Origin: CAVPDE01 sp964580575 | GTDB lineage: Bacteria; Desulfobacterota; DSM-4660; Desulfatiglandales; HGW-15 | Length of the DNA stretch: 49,916 bases | Assembly: GCA_964580575.1 (NCBI GenBank) | Contig: CAZOLJ010000028.1 | Coordinates: 1 to 49,916, forward strand | Direction of reading: 5' to 3' | In this document: positions 8,862-17,075 of the stretch, in pieces | How the letters are laid out: each line of letters opens with the position of its first letter | Numbering within the stretch: position 1 is the first letter of the stretch | The notes under the pieces: generated by a model | What the model saw: the letters and a program-made list of their open reading frames with translations, nothing else | Database searches by the model: none | What the model was told of the DNA's origin: nothing | Program-made: the position numbers and the translations under genes

Positions 8862-10166
8862 CTATTTCATAAAACTGGGCAGGAAAGTGGCAATCTGGGG
8901 GAAAACCAGCAGGATTAAACAGCAAAACCACAGGCCGATCAGATAAGGCACTGTCCCCCTGAAAATATCCATTACCGGCGTATCCCGGTCCACGGCGAAC
9001 ACGACGTAGACATTGGCACCCACAGGGGGCGTCAGCACGCCCATCCCCAGGGCCAGCGTCATGATCACCCCGAACCATGTCCCGTCGAAGCCCAGCTTCA
9101 TTGCCGCCGGGTAAAAGATGGGTATGGTCAGCAAAATCATAGCCAGGGCGTCGACAACGGTACCCATGATCATTAGCATGATAAGAATCGTAATCATGAT
9201 AACCCAGGGCGGCAGCGGAAGTGCCACCACCCAGTCCGCCACAAGCATGGGGAGGCGTGTCAGACCAAGAAACTCCCCGTAGATGGCTGCCGCACCCACC
9301 AGGAACATGACCATGGTCGCTGTGCGGACTGTGTCTTTCAGCGAGTTCACAAAGCCCTTCCAGGAGAGCGCACGCCTGACCAGCACCACGATCAGCGTGG
9401 CAAAACAGCCCACTGACCCGGCCTCCGTGCCCGTGAAAAACCCGGCCAGCAGCCCCCCGATCACAGCCACAAAGATGATGATGACCTCTATCCCCCCTTT
9501 AGCCACCGCAATCATTCTGTCTTTCCAGGGAAAAGACGGGCCGGGCGGCGCCTTTTTCGGGTCGAGGGCTACCACCACCCAAGTGCCGGCCATGAAAAGA
9601 ACCATCAGAAGCAGGCCTGGAAAGATACCGGCAATGAAAAGCTTGGCCACGCTCTCTGCCGTGATACTGGCATAGACGATGAAGATGACGCTGGGCGGAA
9701 TCAGCACCCCCAGGATACCCGAGGCCGCGATATTGGCTGTGGCCAGAGAGCGATTGTAACCCCGTTTCTTCATCTCGGGTAATGCCAGGGTCGCGAAGGT
9801 CGCCGAAGTAGCCGTCGTAGAACCGCAGATGGCGCCGAAAGCGGCGCAGGCTAGGGTGGTCGCCATGGCCAGGCCGCCCTTCACCCGGCCCACCAGTTTG
9901 TATGCGGCTTCGTACAGATGCGCGCCTATGCCGGAGTGGTAGCCGATGTAGCCCATCCAGGTGAAAAGGGGAACCACCACCAGAGCATAGTTGGCAAAGG
10001 TAGAGTACATAATCGTGGACGCAGCACTCAACGCGGCCCCCGGACCCTTAATCCAGGCAATACCGCCCATGCCCAGCACCAGCATCACGAAAGCCACAGG
10101 CATCCGGGACGCAAGAAGCACAATAAGGGCAATCACGGATATGACACCTATCAGCTCACGCTCCAT
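8862..10166 (-). CDS. dctM: TRAP transporter large permease
   Basis: A 434-residue, almost entirely hydrophobic inner-membrane protein with about twelve membrane segments, the DctM/SiaM-type large subunit of a tripartite ATP-independent periplasmic transporter. Family signatures visible include GICGSTTATSATFATLALPEM-like segments in the first half, the STTATSA run, IPPSVIFIVYA, and LTPPVGANVYVVFAV near the end. It drives sodium- or proton-coupled uptake of an organic acid delivered by the DctP protein. Its ATG at 10166 follows the dctQ stop with one base between, so translation is probably coupled. It is the last gene of dctPQM and is followed by a CoA ligase gene 80 bases on. Confidence 0.95.
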   Translation of the reverse strand: MERELIGVISVIALIVLLASRMPVAFVMLVLGMGGIAWIKGPGAALSAASTIMYSTFANYALVVVPLFTWMGYIGYHSGIGAHLYEAAYKLVGRVKGGLAMATTLACAAFGAICGSTTATSATFATLALPEMKKRGYNRSLATANIAASGILGVLIPPSVIFIVYASITAESVAKLFIAGIFPGLLLMVLFMAGTWVVVALDPKKAPPGPSFPWKDRMIAVAKGGIEVIIIFVAVIGGLLAGFFTGTEAGSVGCFATLIVVLVRRALSWKGFVNSLKDTVRTATMVMFLVGAAAIYGEFLGLTRLPMLVADWVVALPLPPWVIMITILIMLMIMGTVVDALAMILLTIPIFYPAAMKLGFDGTWFGVIMTLALGMGVLTPPVGANVYVVFAVDRDTPVMDIFRGTVPYLIGLWFCCLILLVFPQIATFLPSFMK

Positions 10167-10167
10167 C

Positions 10168-10659
10168 TCAACCTCCTTTCCGGATCACCATCACAGACTT
10201 GATCACGTCCCTGACAAGGACCACGCATGTGAGTGCCAGCGACACGGCAATCAAGAACATAAAAGGAGCCCTGGGAATTTCCAAAACTCCCGTCACCCAC
10301 CCGTATCTGAGATTTCGAAGGGCCATTCCGACCACTCCCTCGGTGAGCCAGATCGTGAAGCCAAGGGCAATCACACCGGTCACAACGTCAAAGACCGCCT
10401 GCACTCGGGGCCGAAGGCGGTCCACCAGGATACCCACCGAGACATGTCCTCTCACAAAGGTAAGGTAACCGATTCCCATGCTCAGGATCACGGACGCTAT
10501 CAGCTCCACAATCTCGTGAGTGCCGGGAACCGGCTTGCTGACAGCTTGATACCTGATCACATCCGTTACCACAAGGGCCACACACGCCAAAATGGCGACC
10601 ATGGCAACCCAGGCCATCTTCTCTGTGATAAACCGCAGCACTTTATCGAAAGCGTTCAT
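10168..10659 (-). CDS. dctQ: TRAP transporter small permease
   Basis: A 163-residue membrane protein with four predicted helices, the DctQ-type small subunit that pairs with DctM. The start at 10659 (MNAFDKVLRF) has an AGGAGGG ribosome site five bases away; the longer frame starting at 10752 would run through a hairpin and was rejected. Segments such as VARRGHVSV-like FVRGHVSVGILVDRL and the closing membrane helices fit the family. It lies between dctP and dctM on one strand, in the usual dctPQM order, and almost touches dctM. Confidence 0.92.
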   Translation of the reverse strand: MNAFDKVLRFITEKMAWVAMVAILACVALVVTDVIRYQAVSKPVPGTHEIVELIASVILSMGIGYLTFVRGHVSVGILVDRLRPRVQAVFDVVTGVIALGFTIWLTEGVVGMALRNLRYGWVTGVLEIPRAPFMFLIAVSLALTCVVLVRDVIKSVMVIRKGG

Positions 10660-10716
10660 CCGGCCCTCCTGTGTCTTTGGTTGTGAGCAACCAATCCGGT
10701 TTTCCCGCAAAACAGC

Positions 10717-10751
10717 TGGGGTACCCCGGGGGGAAACCCCGTGGTACCCCA
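10717..10751 (-). promoter_or_regulatory. strong hairpin between dctP and dctQ
   Basis: TGGGGTACC (10717-10725) and GGTACCCCA (10743-10751) are perfect nine-base arms enclosing a further GGGG/CCCC pair. The hairpin sits about 50 bases after the dctP stop and about 60 bases before dctQ. Such intergenic hairpins in binding-protein operons can lower downstream expression or stabilise the 5' message so that the binding protein is in excess. That role here is inference. Confidence 0.6.
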
Positions 10752-10802
10752 ACCTCCTTACCGCACTTTGACCGACATCACGCCGAATCCGCGTTCATTA
10801 TC

Positions 10803-11930
10803 CTACTTTTTAAAAGTGGGTACCACCGGCTGAGTCGGCCAGCTGTGTGTCCAGGTCGAATAGGGCGGTGTGGTGTTGAAGTACTTATCCAGTTCAAGGT
10901 ACTTGTCCCACACGGCCTTCTTCGTGGCGTCACCGCCAATCCATTTTTCGATGAGACCGGCTGTTGCGGCAACCCATTTGGCATATTCCGCCGGATTCTC
11001 CGCGCGCACGTCGTAGAAGGTGAAGCCATCAAGTTTTTTCATGTACTCCAACCCATCCGCCTCACCCCAGGTTCTCAACGAGCCGTAATAGGCAGGATAG
11101 GCGGCGTTGACCTCGTCAAAGATCTTCTTCACGGCCGCCGGCAAGTCGTTATAGGTATCCTTGTTCATGACCTTGAAGAACACGAAGTGGTAGCTGAATG
11201 GAGCGGCGACAACATGCCGCACATAATTGCCCAGGCCGAAGCCCTTGGGCGTGTCCGTGGGACAGAGGATGCCGTCGATCAGTTTGGCCTCAAACCTCTC
11301 GAGGGCCACACTCATGGGCGCGAACAGACTTTTTGCTCCCAGAGCCTCAATACCCGCCACGGATGCGGGGTTGGCCGCTCTCAGGGTCTTGCCTGAAAAG
11401 TCAGCCTGCGTTCGAAGGTTTTTACCCGGCACCATAAGGAAGTAGCCCGGTCCGGTGGACCAGAAATGCATCAGCTTCATTTTTGTGCGGTCAAATTGTG
11501 CCTGCAGCACGGGCATCTGTTCATGAAGGGCCTGTATGGTCAGCGACATGGTGTAAGCGTTCCTTCTGTAGGTTTCGCCCGGGTACTCCGGACCCGCCCA
11601 CAAGGGAAATACGCCGGGACTGTAGCCCGGACCGCTTGTCCCCACATCATAAGTTCCTCCCTCAACCCCGTCCAATAGCTTCGCCGGATGCACGCCATAG
11701 AACTCGGTCCATTTGATCTCATAGTCGGTGGTCTCGGCCAGAACACGGTCCGATAGGGTCTTCATCCAGGTCTTGTGCCCGATTGCGGCCTGGAAGTCGC
11801 CGGCCGGCCAGAACGTAGCGAAATCGAGATCAATCGTCTTGCGGGCAGCACTAGCGGGAGCAGACCAGGCGAAAACAACCATGCTTACAGCCAGCACTAC
11901 TGCCAACACGAGTAGGGATACTTTCTTCAC
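10803..11930 (-). CDS. dctP: TRAP transporter substrate-binding protein
   Basis: A 375-residue exported solute-binding protein of the DctP family. The start is a GTG at 11930 with a GGAGGAGAAAA ribosome site; it gives a classical signal peptide (KKVSLLVLAVVLAVSMVVFA) with an ASA-A cleavage site near residue 30. The mature part has the TRAP-binding fold, with the RTQADFSGKTLRAANPASV-like stretch around the conserved substrate-contact arginine region and the SVALERFEAKLIDGILCP segment. The ligand is probably a carboxylic acid, given the adjacent CoA ligases, but this cannot be read directly. A longer frame to 12080 lacks a ribosome site and was rejected. Confidence 0.93.
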   Translation of the reverse strand: MKKVSLLVLAVVLAVSMVVFAWSAPASAARKTIDLDFATFWPAGDFQAAIGHKTWMKTLSDRVLAETTDYEIKWTEFYGVHPAKLLDGVEGGTYDVGTSGPGYSPGVFPLWAGPEYPGETYRRNAYTMSLTIQALHEQMPVLQAQFDRTKMKLMHFWSTGPGYFLMVPGKNLRTQADFSGKTLRAANPASVAGIEALGAKSLFAPMSVALERFEAKLIDGILCPTDTPKGFGLGNYVRHVVAAPFSYHFVFFKVMNKDTYNDLPAAVKKIFDEVNAAYPAYYGSLRTWGEADGLEYMKKLDGFTFYDVRAENPAEYAKWVAATAGLIEKWIGGDATKKAVWDKYLELDKYFNTTPPYSTWTHSWPTQPVVPTFKK

Positions 11931-12147
11931 TTTTCTCCTCCTTTTTTTTGAGGTTTTGGAGCTGTCTGAAATCGCCTCAGCATGAGGCCGTCCACCGATT
12001 CGCGCGTCTGCTGTTCCTGAGTCTTGAAGCTCACCCCCTTTCAGCCAACAGGCGTTTAATGTATTTAAGCTTATCGACAAAACCCCGCGCTATTGTTTAT
12101 CAAAACCCAAGTGGCTTGTCTAGCTCTTTTTGCGAAAAAAAGCGGCA

Positions 12148-12657
12148 TCAATAGCTTGTCAATTGCTTGAGTTTCTCATCCCAGAATTTCTTATGGTCTT
12201 CTCTCCAATTCGGACCTCTAAAATTTATCCTTTCGTAAAAATAAGGGCCGAGTCTCTCGAACCACTTGATCCACGGGTTCTTGTTTTTCTCTCTGGCCTC
12301 AATCACATCTGCGACAAACACATCAATGCTTCCTATTTCATCCTTGGGAACATAGTAGGAAGCTCCCTCTTCTGCGGATTTCTTCAAAGTGTCTTCGTTC
12401 AAGGCATGGGCGGTGAGCATGAGAGTAGGGAGGTCTTTTTCTTTCGCAACCTGGAGAAGTTCGAATCCCCTGACACCCATAATGTCAAGAACCACAATGT
12501 CGTAGCTATAGGCTTCAAGAAGCTCTTTTGCTTCCTCGAATGTGGAGGCGCGATCAATCATACAGGTGCTCAGAAGCTCAGTCAAAGAATCAAGAACGTC
12601 GGGTTCATCATCAACGATCAACACCCTTTTCCCTTGAAGAAGTTTTTTTGTTTCCAT
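12148..12657 (-). CDS. orphan response-regulator receiver protein
   Basis: A 169-residue protein made of one CheY-like receiver domain (residues about 10-125) and a short tail. The phosphorylation machinery is intact: VDDE acidic pair near residue 16-18, the acceptor aspartate in VVLDIMG, the threonine in MLTAHA and the lysine in VPKDE. The last 40 residues (rich in Trp, Arg and Lys, with NPWIKWFERLGPYFYER) are not a known output domain. There is no histidine kinase gene in the window. The ATG at 12657 has an AAGGAGGG ribosome site. The partner and output are unknown; a protein-interaction role is the plain expectation for a stand-alone receiver. Confidence 0.9.
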   Translation of the reverse strand: METKKLLQGKRVLIVDDEPDVLDSLTELLSTCMIDRASTFEEAKELLEAYSYDIVVLDIMGVRGFELLQVAKEKDLPTLMLTAHALNEDTLKKSAEEGASYYVPKDEIGSIDVFVADVIEAREKNKNPWIKWFERLGPYFYERINFRGPNWREDHKKFWDEKLKQLTSY

Positions 12658-12906
12658 TTCCCAGCCCTCCTTTGAAAAGCATGCAATGCTCTATCCGGTT
12701 GTATCGACTTCCAAAAGCTTCGTATTCCGGGGAAAGTGTTCCCTTGTTCCGGGGCAAATCGTCCAAGCGTTCCAGAAAAAGCCGTCCGGTTTTATTGGAG
12801 CGTAGCAACACTGGCGTTTCCTATTTCTCAGAGTTCCTGTTCTTTGTCAAGCTTGAACGCAGAATTCGAAAAATCTTGACACCGTGAAGGGCACGATGCT
12901 AATGAA

Positions 12907-12920
12907 TGAATGATCATTCA
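12907..12920. promoter_or_regulatory. candidate TetR-family (FadR-like) operator
   Basis: TGAATGATCATTCA is a perfect 14-base palindrome. Its half-site TGAATGA matches the half-site known for TetR-type FadR of Bacillus, which controls fatty-acid degradation and ETF genes; the spacing here is shorter. It lies about 230 bases before the TetR-family gene that leads into etfBA. Autoregulation is inferred. Confidence 0.5.
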
Positions 12921-12924
12921 GTTC

Positions 12925-12950
12925 ATGAAATCCGCCCAGGCGGATTTCAT
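12925..12950. repeat. perfect inverted repeat, 12-base arms
   Basis: ATGAAATCCGCC and GGCGGATTTCAT are exact complements separated by two bases. It starts four bases after the operator-like palindrome. There is no T-run after it on either strand, so a simple terminator is not obvious; a cruciform, a protein site or a remnant of a repeat are possible. Confidence 0.6.
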
Positions 12951-13152
12951 ATAACGCCCCTTCGGGGCTTCGCTCCTGGAAAAGGCGTATCCCCCCGCGG
13001 GCCCGCCGTGGCGGGTAAAGCCCGCCCTACACTCTTGCTTATACGCCTCTGGCGTACTTGTGCGACTCGGGCGCATTCATGCGTAGGAGTGGCCTGGCGC
13101 CGAGTCATGAGCGTTTACGAGGCCGCCCTTGTTGGGGTATGAGAGACTATTG

Positions 13153-13773
13153 ATGAAGACGCGAAACGGCGAAAAATATTTCAGAATCATCAACGCAGCC
13201 ACCAAGGTCTTTGCCAAGAAGGGGTTCTTCCACGCAAAGGTGTCGGACATTGCCCGGGAGGCCCAGGTCGCGGACGGGACGATTTACCTCTACTTCGAGA
13301 ACAAGGATGACATTTTGATCTCCCTTTTCGAAGAACAGATGAAGGCCGTCCTCGAGAACATGATCGAACAGATTGCCGCGGAAAAAGATGCGGTGAAGAA
13401 GATCGAGAGGTTCGCTCTGACGCACCTGAAGCTCATTGAGCTCAACAAGAACATGGCCGAAATCATCCAGGTCGAGCTCCGCCAAAGCGGAAAGTTCATG
13501 AAGGAGTACAAGAACGAGAAGTTCCTTCAGTACCTCAACCTGATTTCAGAGATCATCAAGGACGGGCAGGATCAGGGCATTTTCAGAAAAGAGGTCATTC
13601 CGGACATCGCGAAGAGAGCGTTTTTCGGCGCCCTCGATGAGATGTCGAGATTTTGGGTATTGTCAAGCCACAAGAAGTATGATATCGAAACCGCTGCCAA
13701 ACAGATCAGCGAGTATTTCTTGCGCGGATTGATCGCGGCCCCGGACGCACTGACAAAGAAACCGGGACTTTAA
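13153..13773 (+). CDS. TetR/AcrR-family regulator, probably of fatty-acid degradation
   Basis: A 206-residue repressor with an N-terminal helix-turn-helix (residues about 10-55; AATKVFAKKGFFHAKVSDIA followed by VADGTIYLYFENKDD) and an all-helical ligand-binding half. The pattern, including the YLYFENKDDIL segment and the QVELRQSGKFM stretch, resembles TetR-type FadR proteins that sense long-chain acyl-CoA. It is directly upstream of etfB (23-base spacing), which supports control of beta-oxidation electron transfer. The ATG at 13153 has a weak GAGAG site; an upstream TTG at 13129 is a poorer alternative. The effector is inferred from context. Confidence 0.88.
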   Translation: MKTRNGEKYFRIINAATKVFAKKGFFHAKVSDIAREAQVADGTIYLYFENKDDILISLFEEQMKAVLENMIEQIAAEKDAVKKIERFALTHLKLIELNKNMAEIIQVELRQSGKFMKEYKNEKFLQYLNLISEIIKDGQDQGIFRKEVIPDIAKRAFFGALDEMSRFWVLSSHKKYDIETAAKQISEYFLRGLIAAPDALTKKPGL

Positions 13774-13796
13774 GGGATAGAAGAAAGGAGGCAACA

Positions 13797-14591
13797 GTGA
13801 AGATTATCGTTTGCATCAAACAGGTTCCTGACACAGAAACCCAGATCAAAATTGCTCCGGGTGGAAAAGCCATTGTCAAGGATGACATCAAGTGGGTGAT
13901 GAATCCTTATGACGAGTACGGAGTCGAAGAGGCTCTGCGCATCAAGGAGAAGTTGGGCGGCGAGGTGATCGTCGTTGGGCTCGGCCCAAAAAGAGTCACC
14001 GAGTCCCTGCGCACGGCTCTGGCCATGGGCGCCGACAAAGCGGTCCTCATCAGCGATCCGGCTGCCGAGGGAAGCGATGCACTGGCGACTGCAAAGGCCT
14101 TGTCGGCGGCCATTAAAGGCCTTCAGCCTGACCTGATCTTCACGGGTCAGCGAGGAGTGGACGACGACATGGGGATCGTGGGCGCCGCGCTGGCCGAATA
14201 CCTGGGGATTCCCCACTTCTCGATCATCACGAAGGTGGAGATGGCTGCAGACGGCAAGTCCGTCAAGTGCCACAAGCCGGTGGAGGGGCAGACCCTTGTC
14301 TTCGAGTCTCCTCTTCCCGTCGTCATCACGGCGCAGAAGGGATTGAATGAGCCTCGCTATGCCTCTCTTCCGGGCATCATGAAGGCCAAGAAGAAACCTC
14401 TTGACGAGAAAACCCTGGCCGCTCTGGGTCTCAATCCTGCGGAATTCGGCGAAGGGGCCAGAAAGCTGAAGATCGTCGAGATCACCCCGCCCCCTGCCAG
14501 GAAAGCGGGAAAGATCGTCCAGGGAGATTCCCCTGAGTCGAAGGCCAAGGAACTCGCCAAGCTGCTCCGCGAAGAAGCCAAGGCCATTTAG
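13797..14591 (+). CDS. etfB: electron transfer flavoprotein beta subunit
   Basis: A 264-residue EtfB (FixA-like) protein. It begins MKIIVCIKQVPDTET, carries the VMNPYDEYGVEEALRIKE segment and the AMGADKAVLISD nucleotide-binding region, and has the GQRGVDDDMGIVGAALAE stretch, all typical. With EtfA it accepts electrons from acyl-CoA dehydrogenases and passes them to a quinone- or FeS-linked partner. GTG start at 13797 with an AAAGGAGG ribosome site. It lies between the TetR gene and etfA. The TAG stop is followed at once by a GGGGGG...CCCCCC hairpin and a GC-rich repeat that separates it from etfA. Confidence 0.95.
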   Translation: MKIIVCIKQVPDTETQIKIAPGGKAIVKDDIKWVMNPYDEYGVEEALRIKEKLGGEVIVVGLGPKRVTESLRTALAMGADKAVLISDPAAEGSDALATAKALSAAIKGLQPDLIFTGQRGVDDDMGIVGAALAEYLGIPHFSIITKVEMAADGKSVKCHKPVEGQTLVFESPLPVVITAQKGLNEPRYASLPGIMKAKKKPLDEKTLAALGLNPAEFGEGARKLKIVEITPPPARKAGKIVQGDSPESKAKELAKLLREEAKAI

Positions 14592-14685
14592 AGCGGGGGG
14601 TTTGAATCTTTTAATACTTCTGATCCCCCCCTAGGACGACCCTCTCCCCTGGCGGGAGAGGGCAGGGGGAGGGGGAGTAAAGAAT
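14592..14685. repeat. GC-rich hairpin repeat between etfB and etfA (family F)
   Basis: Two hairpins lie here: GGGGGG (about 14595) pairing with CCCCCC (about 14625), and CCCTCTCCCC pairing with GGGAGAGGG around 14640-14662, followed by GGGGGAGGGGGAG. The same CCCTCCCC/GGGAGGGG architecture recurs at about 15690, 21581, 25231, 30802, 37013 and 40495. Confidence 0.65.
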
Positions 14686-14699
14686 AAAGGAGAATCAAG

Positions 14700-15683
14700 A
14701 TGCCACAAGGAGTCATGGTTATTGCCGAACAAAGGGACGGAGAAATCCGAAAGGTCTCATATGAAATCGTGAGTGAAGGAAAGCGCCTGGCGGACAAGCT
14801 CGGCCAGAAAGTGATTGCCGTGCTGCTGGGCCAGAACATCAAAGCCAAGGCGGCGAGCCTGGGCCATTACGGGGCCGACAAAATCATTGTGGCCGACGAC
14901 GCGAAGCTGGCGAACTACACCCCCGATGCTTACGCCGCAGCGATCGGCCAGGTCGTGAAGGCGAATGACCCGGCCGTTCTGATTCTGGGCGCTTCGGTCC
15001 AGGGAAAAGACCTGGCAGCCCGCCTCTCTGCCCGTTTCGGGGTAGGCATGGCGCAGGACTGCACCGTCTTTTCTATTGATAACGGCCGATTGAACGCTAT
15101 ACGGCCTATTTATGCGGGCAAGGTCTACGCCAAGGTGACTTTCAGCGACAATTATCCTCACATCGCCACGGCAAGGCCCAACGTCATGCCCATGAACCCG
15201 CCGGATGATTCCAAAGCCGCCGAGATCGTTGACGCAGGGGTTAGCCTTGATGACAGCGCTCTCAAAATCAAAGTGGCGGAAGTGATCAGGGAGGCTGCGG
15301 GGAAAGTGGATCTCACCGAGGCGGACAAGATCGTCTCGGGTGGAAGAGGCATGAAGGGTCCTGAAGGCTTCAAGGTCCTTGAAGACCTGGCCGCCGCCAT
15401 GGGCGCTTCCGTGGGAGCTTCCCGCTCCGCCGTAGACGCAGGCTGGAGATCCCACACCGATCAGGTGGGTCAGACCGGCAAAGTGGTCTCCCCCAACCTT
15501 TACATTGCCTGCGGGATTTCGGGCGCCATCCAGCACCTCGCCGGCATGAGCACCTCGAAGGTCGTGGTGGCCATCAACAAAGATCCCGAAGCGCCGATCT
15601 TTCAGAAAGCGGACTACGGGGTTGTGGATGACCTTTTCGCGGTCATCCCCGCCCTGGCCGCGGAAATCAAAAAGCTCGGGTAA
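14700..15683 (+). CDS. etfA: electron transfer flavoprotein alpha subunit
   Basis: A 327-residue EtfA (FixB-like) protein with an N-terminal nucleotide-fold domain and the strongly conserved C-terminal FAD domain: GGRGMKGPEGFKVLEDLA, GASRSAVDAGW, QVGQTGKVVSPNLYIACGIS, GAIQHLAGM and AINKDPEAPIF. It forms the FAD-containing heterodimer with EtfB. The ATG at 14700 has an AAAGGAG ribosome site. It follows etfB after a 108-base repeat-containing spacer. Its own stop is followed within about ten bases by another GC-rich hairpin repeat. Confidence 0.96.
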   Translation: MPQGVMVIAEQRDGEIRKVSYEIVSEGKRLADKLGQKVIAVLLGQNIKAKAASLGHYGADKIIVADDAKLANYTPDAYAAAIGQVVKANDPAVLILGASVQGKDLAARLSARFGVGMAQDCTVFSIDNGRLNAIRPIYAGKVYAKVTFSDNYPHIATARPNVMPMNPPDDSKAAEIVDAGVSLDDSALKIKVAEVIREAAGKVDLTEADKIVSGGRGMKGPEGFKVLEDLAAAMGASVGASRSAVDAGWRSHTDQVGQTGKVVSPNLYIACGISGAIQHLAGMSTSKVVVAINKDPEAPIFQKADYGVVDDLFAVIPALAAEIKKLG

Positions 15684-15689
15684 CAGCTT

Positions 15690-15728
15690 AGTTCCCTCCC
15701 CCTCGATGGGGGAGGCCAGGTGGGGGTG
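15690..15728. repeat. GC-rich hairpin repeat after etfA (family F)
   Basis: CCCTCCCCCTCGATGGGGGAGG forms a compact hairpin centred on TCGA, followed by CCAGGTGGGGGTGAGAG. It lies between the convergent etfA and CpXC-like genes, where it could end transcription from either side, though no T-run is present. Confidence 0.6.
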
Positions 15729-15736
15729 AGAGCATG

Positions 15737-16396
15737 TCATAGCAACTGAAGGAACTCTTCGAAGGTGAGTTCCTCCAGTTCCTTCCCCACCTGAGCATCC
15801 TCTGCCGGCTCCTGACCTAGAGCCTCTATGGCCTTGGGCGCGATCAGTTCCGCAAGACTCCGATCCTCTCTTCTTTCGAGCCAGCCCCGCATGAGTTCCA
15901 CCGGCCGCTTGATTTCGTCCAGCTCGCGATACATGGCTTCTGCAATCTGCCGGGAGTCTCCGGAAGCGAGGTGAGGGGCACTGAAAAACCGGTCGAGAAT
16001 CACGGCGAGCGGGACGTCGAGCACTTTCTCAATGAGCCTCTCGATCTTCTCCAAATAGGCGAGTTCATAGAGCCCTCCCGACATTCCGCCCAGGAGCAGA
16101 TGCTCTTTCACCACGACGCTGTACTTGAGACGGAGCACTCTGTCTCCCAGAAGGGGTTCCGGTATCCAGAGTCGATCTCTTCCTTGTCCGTCTATTTCTG
16201 TTGGGAACGGAGTCTCCAATTTTTCCCGGGCAGGTCCAACAGGAGACGGCGCTTCAACGACACGGATGAAGGTTCCTGCCCTGAGAGAATGAAACTCTCC
16301 GTTCTGCGTGACGAACCCGATCTCATGGTGCCCGCAAAGGGGGCATTCCCTCGACGTCACCCTGCCCAGGATTGAATCTTTTGTCTCTTGGTTCAC
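15737..16396 (-). CDS. CpXC-like zinc-binding protein of unknown function
   Basis: A 219-residue protein starting at a GTG (16396) with an AGGAGGTGTCT ribosome site. Residues about 18-22 hold the only CxxC pair (ECPLCGH), followed by a beta-rich stretch and then a mostly helical half ending EELTFEEFLQLL. The opening Cys motif and length suggest a relative of the CpXC-domain proteins, but the second pair of cysteines usual for a full zinc site is missing, so this is tentative. It is transcribed toward etfA. No function is assigned. Confidence 0.7.
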   Translation of the reverse strand: MNQETKDSILGRVTSRECPLCGHHEIGFVTQNGEFHSLRAGTFIRVVEAPSPVGPAREKLETPFPTEIDGQGRDRLWIPEPLLGDRVLRLKYSVVVKEHLLLGGMSGGLYELAYLEKIERLIEKVLDVPLAVILDRFFSAPHLASGDSRQIAEAMYRELDEIKRPVELMRGWLERREDRSLAELIAPKAIEALGQEPAEDAQVGKELEELTFEEFLQLL

Positions 16397-16560
16397 AGAC
16401 ACCTCCTCGCTTCGGCCCGAACGCCGGTGTAGCGGAAGACTCCTAACAAGAGGCACGGGACTCTGTCAAGGGCTGCTGGAAAGACCGGGCAAAAACTCAT
16501 TGACTCGGCTGGCGCCCTCCTTAACTTCTCACCAAGAGAATCCTTCGGAGGAAACTGCCA

Positions 16561-16839
16561 ATGGCGAGTGAACATACGTGTCCTTATTGTCATGAAGATC
16601 TGGTCTCGTGGGAACCTCCCGACGAAGCGGGATGGGACCATGACCTGATGGTCTGTGAAAACAACGAGTGCTCCTATTTCGTGAGGGGGAGAAGCAAAGT
16701 CTGCAAAGACTATGACAGGAATTTCAGCTACCGCTACTGCTATGACCCTGCGACGGGGAACGAATTGCCCATCCTGGCATGGTGCGGAGGCGACCTGTCT
16801 TTGCTGAAAGGCCGGTGCAAGGAGGTTTGTGAGGAGTAG
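16561..16839 (+). CDS. small cysteine-rich (zinc-ribbon-like) protein
   Basis: A 92-residue protein with nine cysteines: C7-x2-C10, C32-x4-C37, C48, C60, C75, C86 and C90. The HTCPYCHEDL start and VCENNECSYF segment are typical of zinc ribbons; acidic residues and tryptophans fill the loops. The number of cysteines would allow two zinc sites. No catalytic motif is seen and I do not recognise the family. Its start has a GGAGGAAACTGCCA ribosome site. It lies just upstream of tRNA-Met, with its own promoter region divergent from the CpXC-like gene. Confidence 0.8.
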   Translation: MASEHTCPYCHEDLVSWEPPDEAGWDHDLMVCENNECSYFVRGRSKVCKDYDRNFSYRYCYDPATGNELPILAWCGGDLSLLKGRCKEVCEE

Positions 16840-16880
16840 CGAAGGGGGCGTAAGAAACTTCGCGGAACATCACTATTTCG

Positions 16881-16908
16881 TTGACAAAATCCCAGTTTTC
16901 ACTAGAGT
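16881..16908 (+). promoter_or_regulatory. sigma-70 type promoter of tRNA-Met
   Basis: A perfect -35 hexamer TTGACA (16881-16886) is followed after 16 bases by TAGAGT (16903-16908), an acceptable -10. The tRNA begins 12 bases later. Confidence 0.65.
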
Positions 16909-16919
16909 AATTTATTTAA

Positions 16920-16996
16920 GGCGGTGTAGCTCAGCTGGTTAGAGCATGCGGCTCATATCCGCAGTGTCCGGGGTTCAAGTCCCTGCACCGCCACCA
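16920..16996 (+). tRNA. tRNA-Met (CAT)
   Basis: A 77-base cloverleaf including an encoded CCA. The acceptor arms GGCGGTG and CACCGCC pair fully, the anticodon loop CTCATAT gives anticodon CAT on a TGCGG/CCGCA stem, and the T-arm carries GTTCAAG. The paired first base excludes an initiator tRNA. A CAT anticodon could also be the lysidine-modified isoleucine tRNA; elongator methionine is more likely. Confidence 0.9.
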
Positions 16997-17075
16997 CAAA
17001 AGCTCTAGTCCGGGATTGACATTTCCATAAGCAGTTTTATTTTCTGGAATAAATCGCCTGACACCGAGTCCGGCC

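Larger units (their letters stand above)
12658..13152. other. 495-base intergenic region with palindromes
   Basis: No gene is supported here. It holds upstream sequence of the receiver gene, a 14-base operator-like palindrome (12907-12920), a 12-base-arm hairpin (12925-12950), a GCCCC/GGGGC mini-hairpin (about 12955-12968) and a pair of AGGCGTAT/ATACGCCT arms (12983-12990 and 13041-13048) enclosing CCCGCC/GGCGGG motifs. The second half looks like a mobile or dispersed palindromic element, not a promoter. Confidence 0.6.

Noticed and set aside
16920..16996. Initiator tRNA-Met
   Set aside because: The acceptor stem is fully paired at the first position, unlike bacterial initiator tRNAs.
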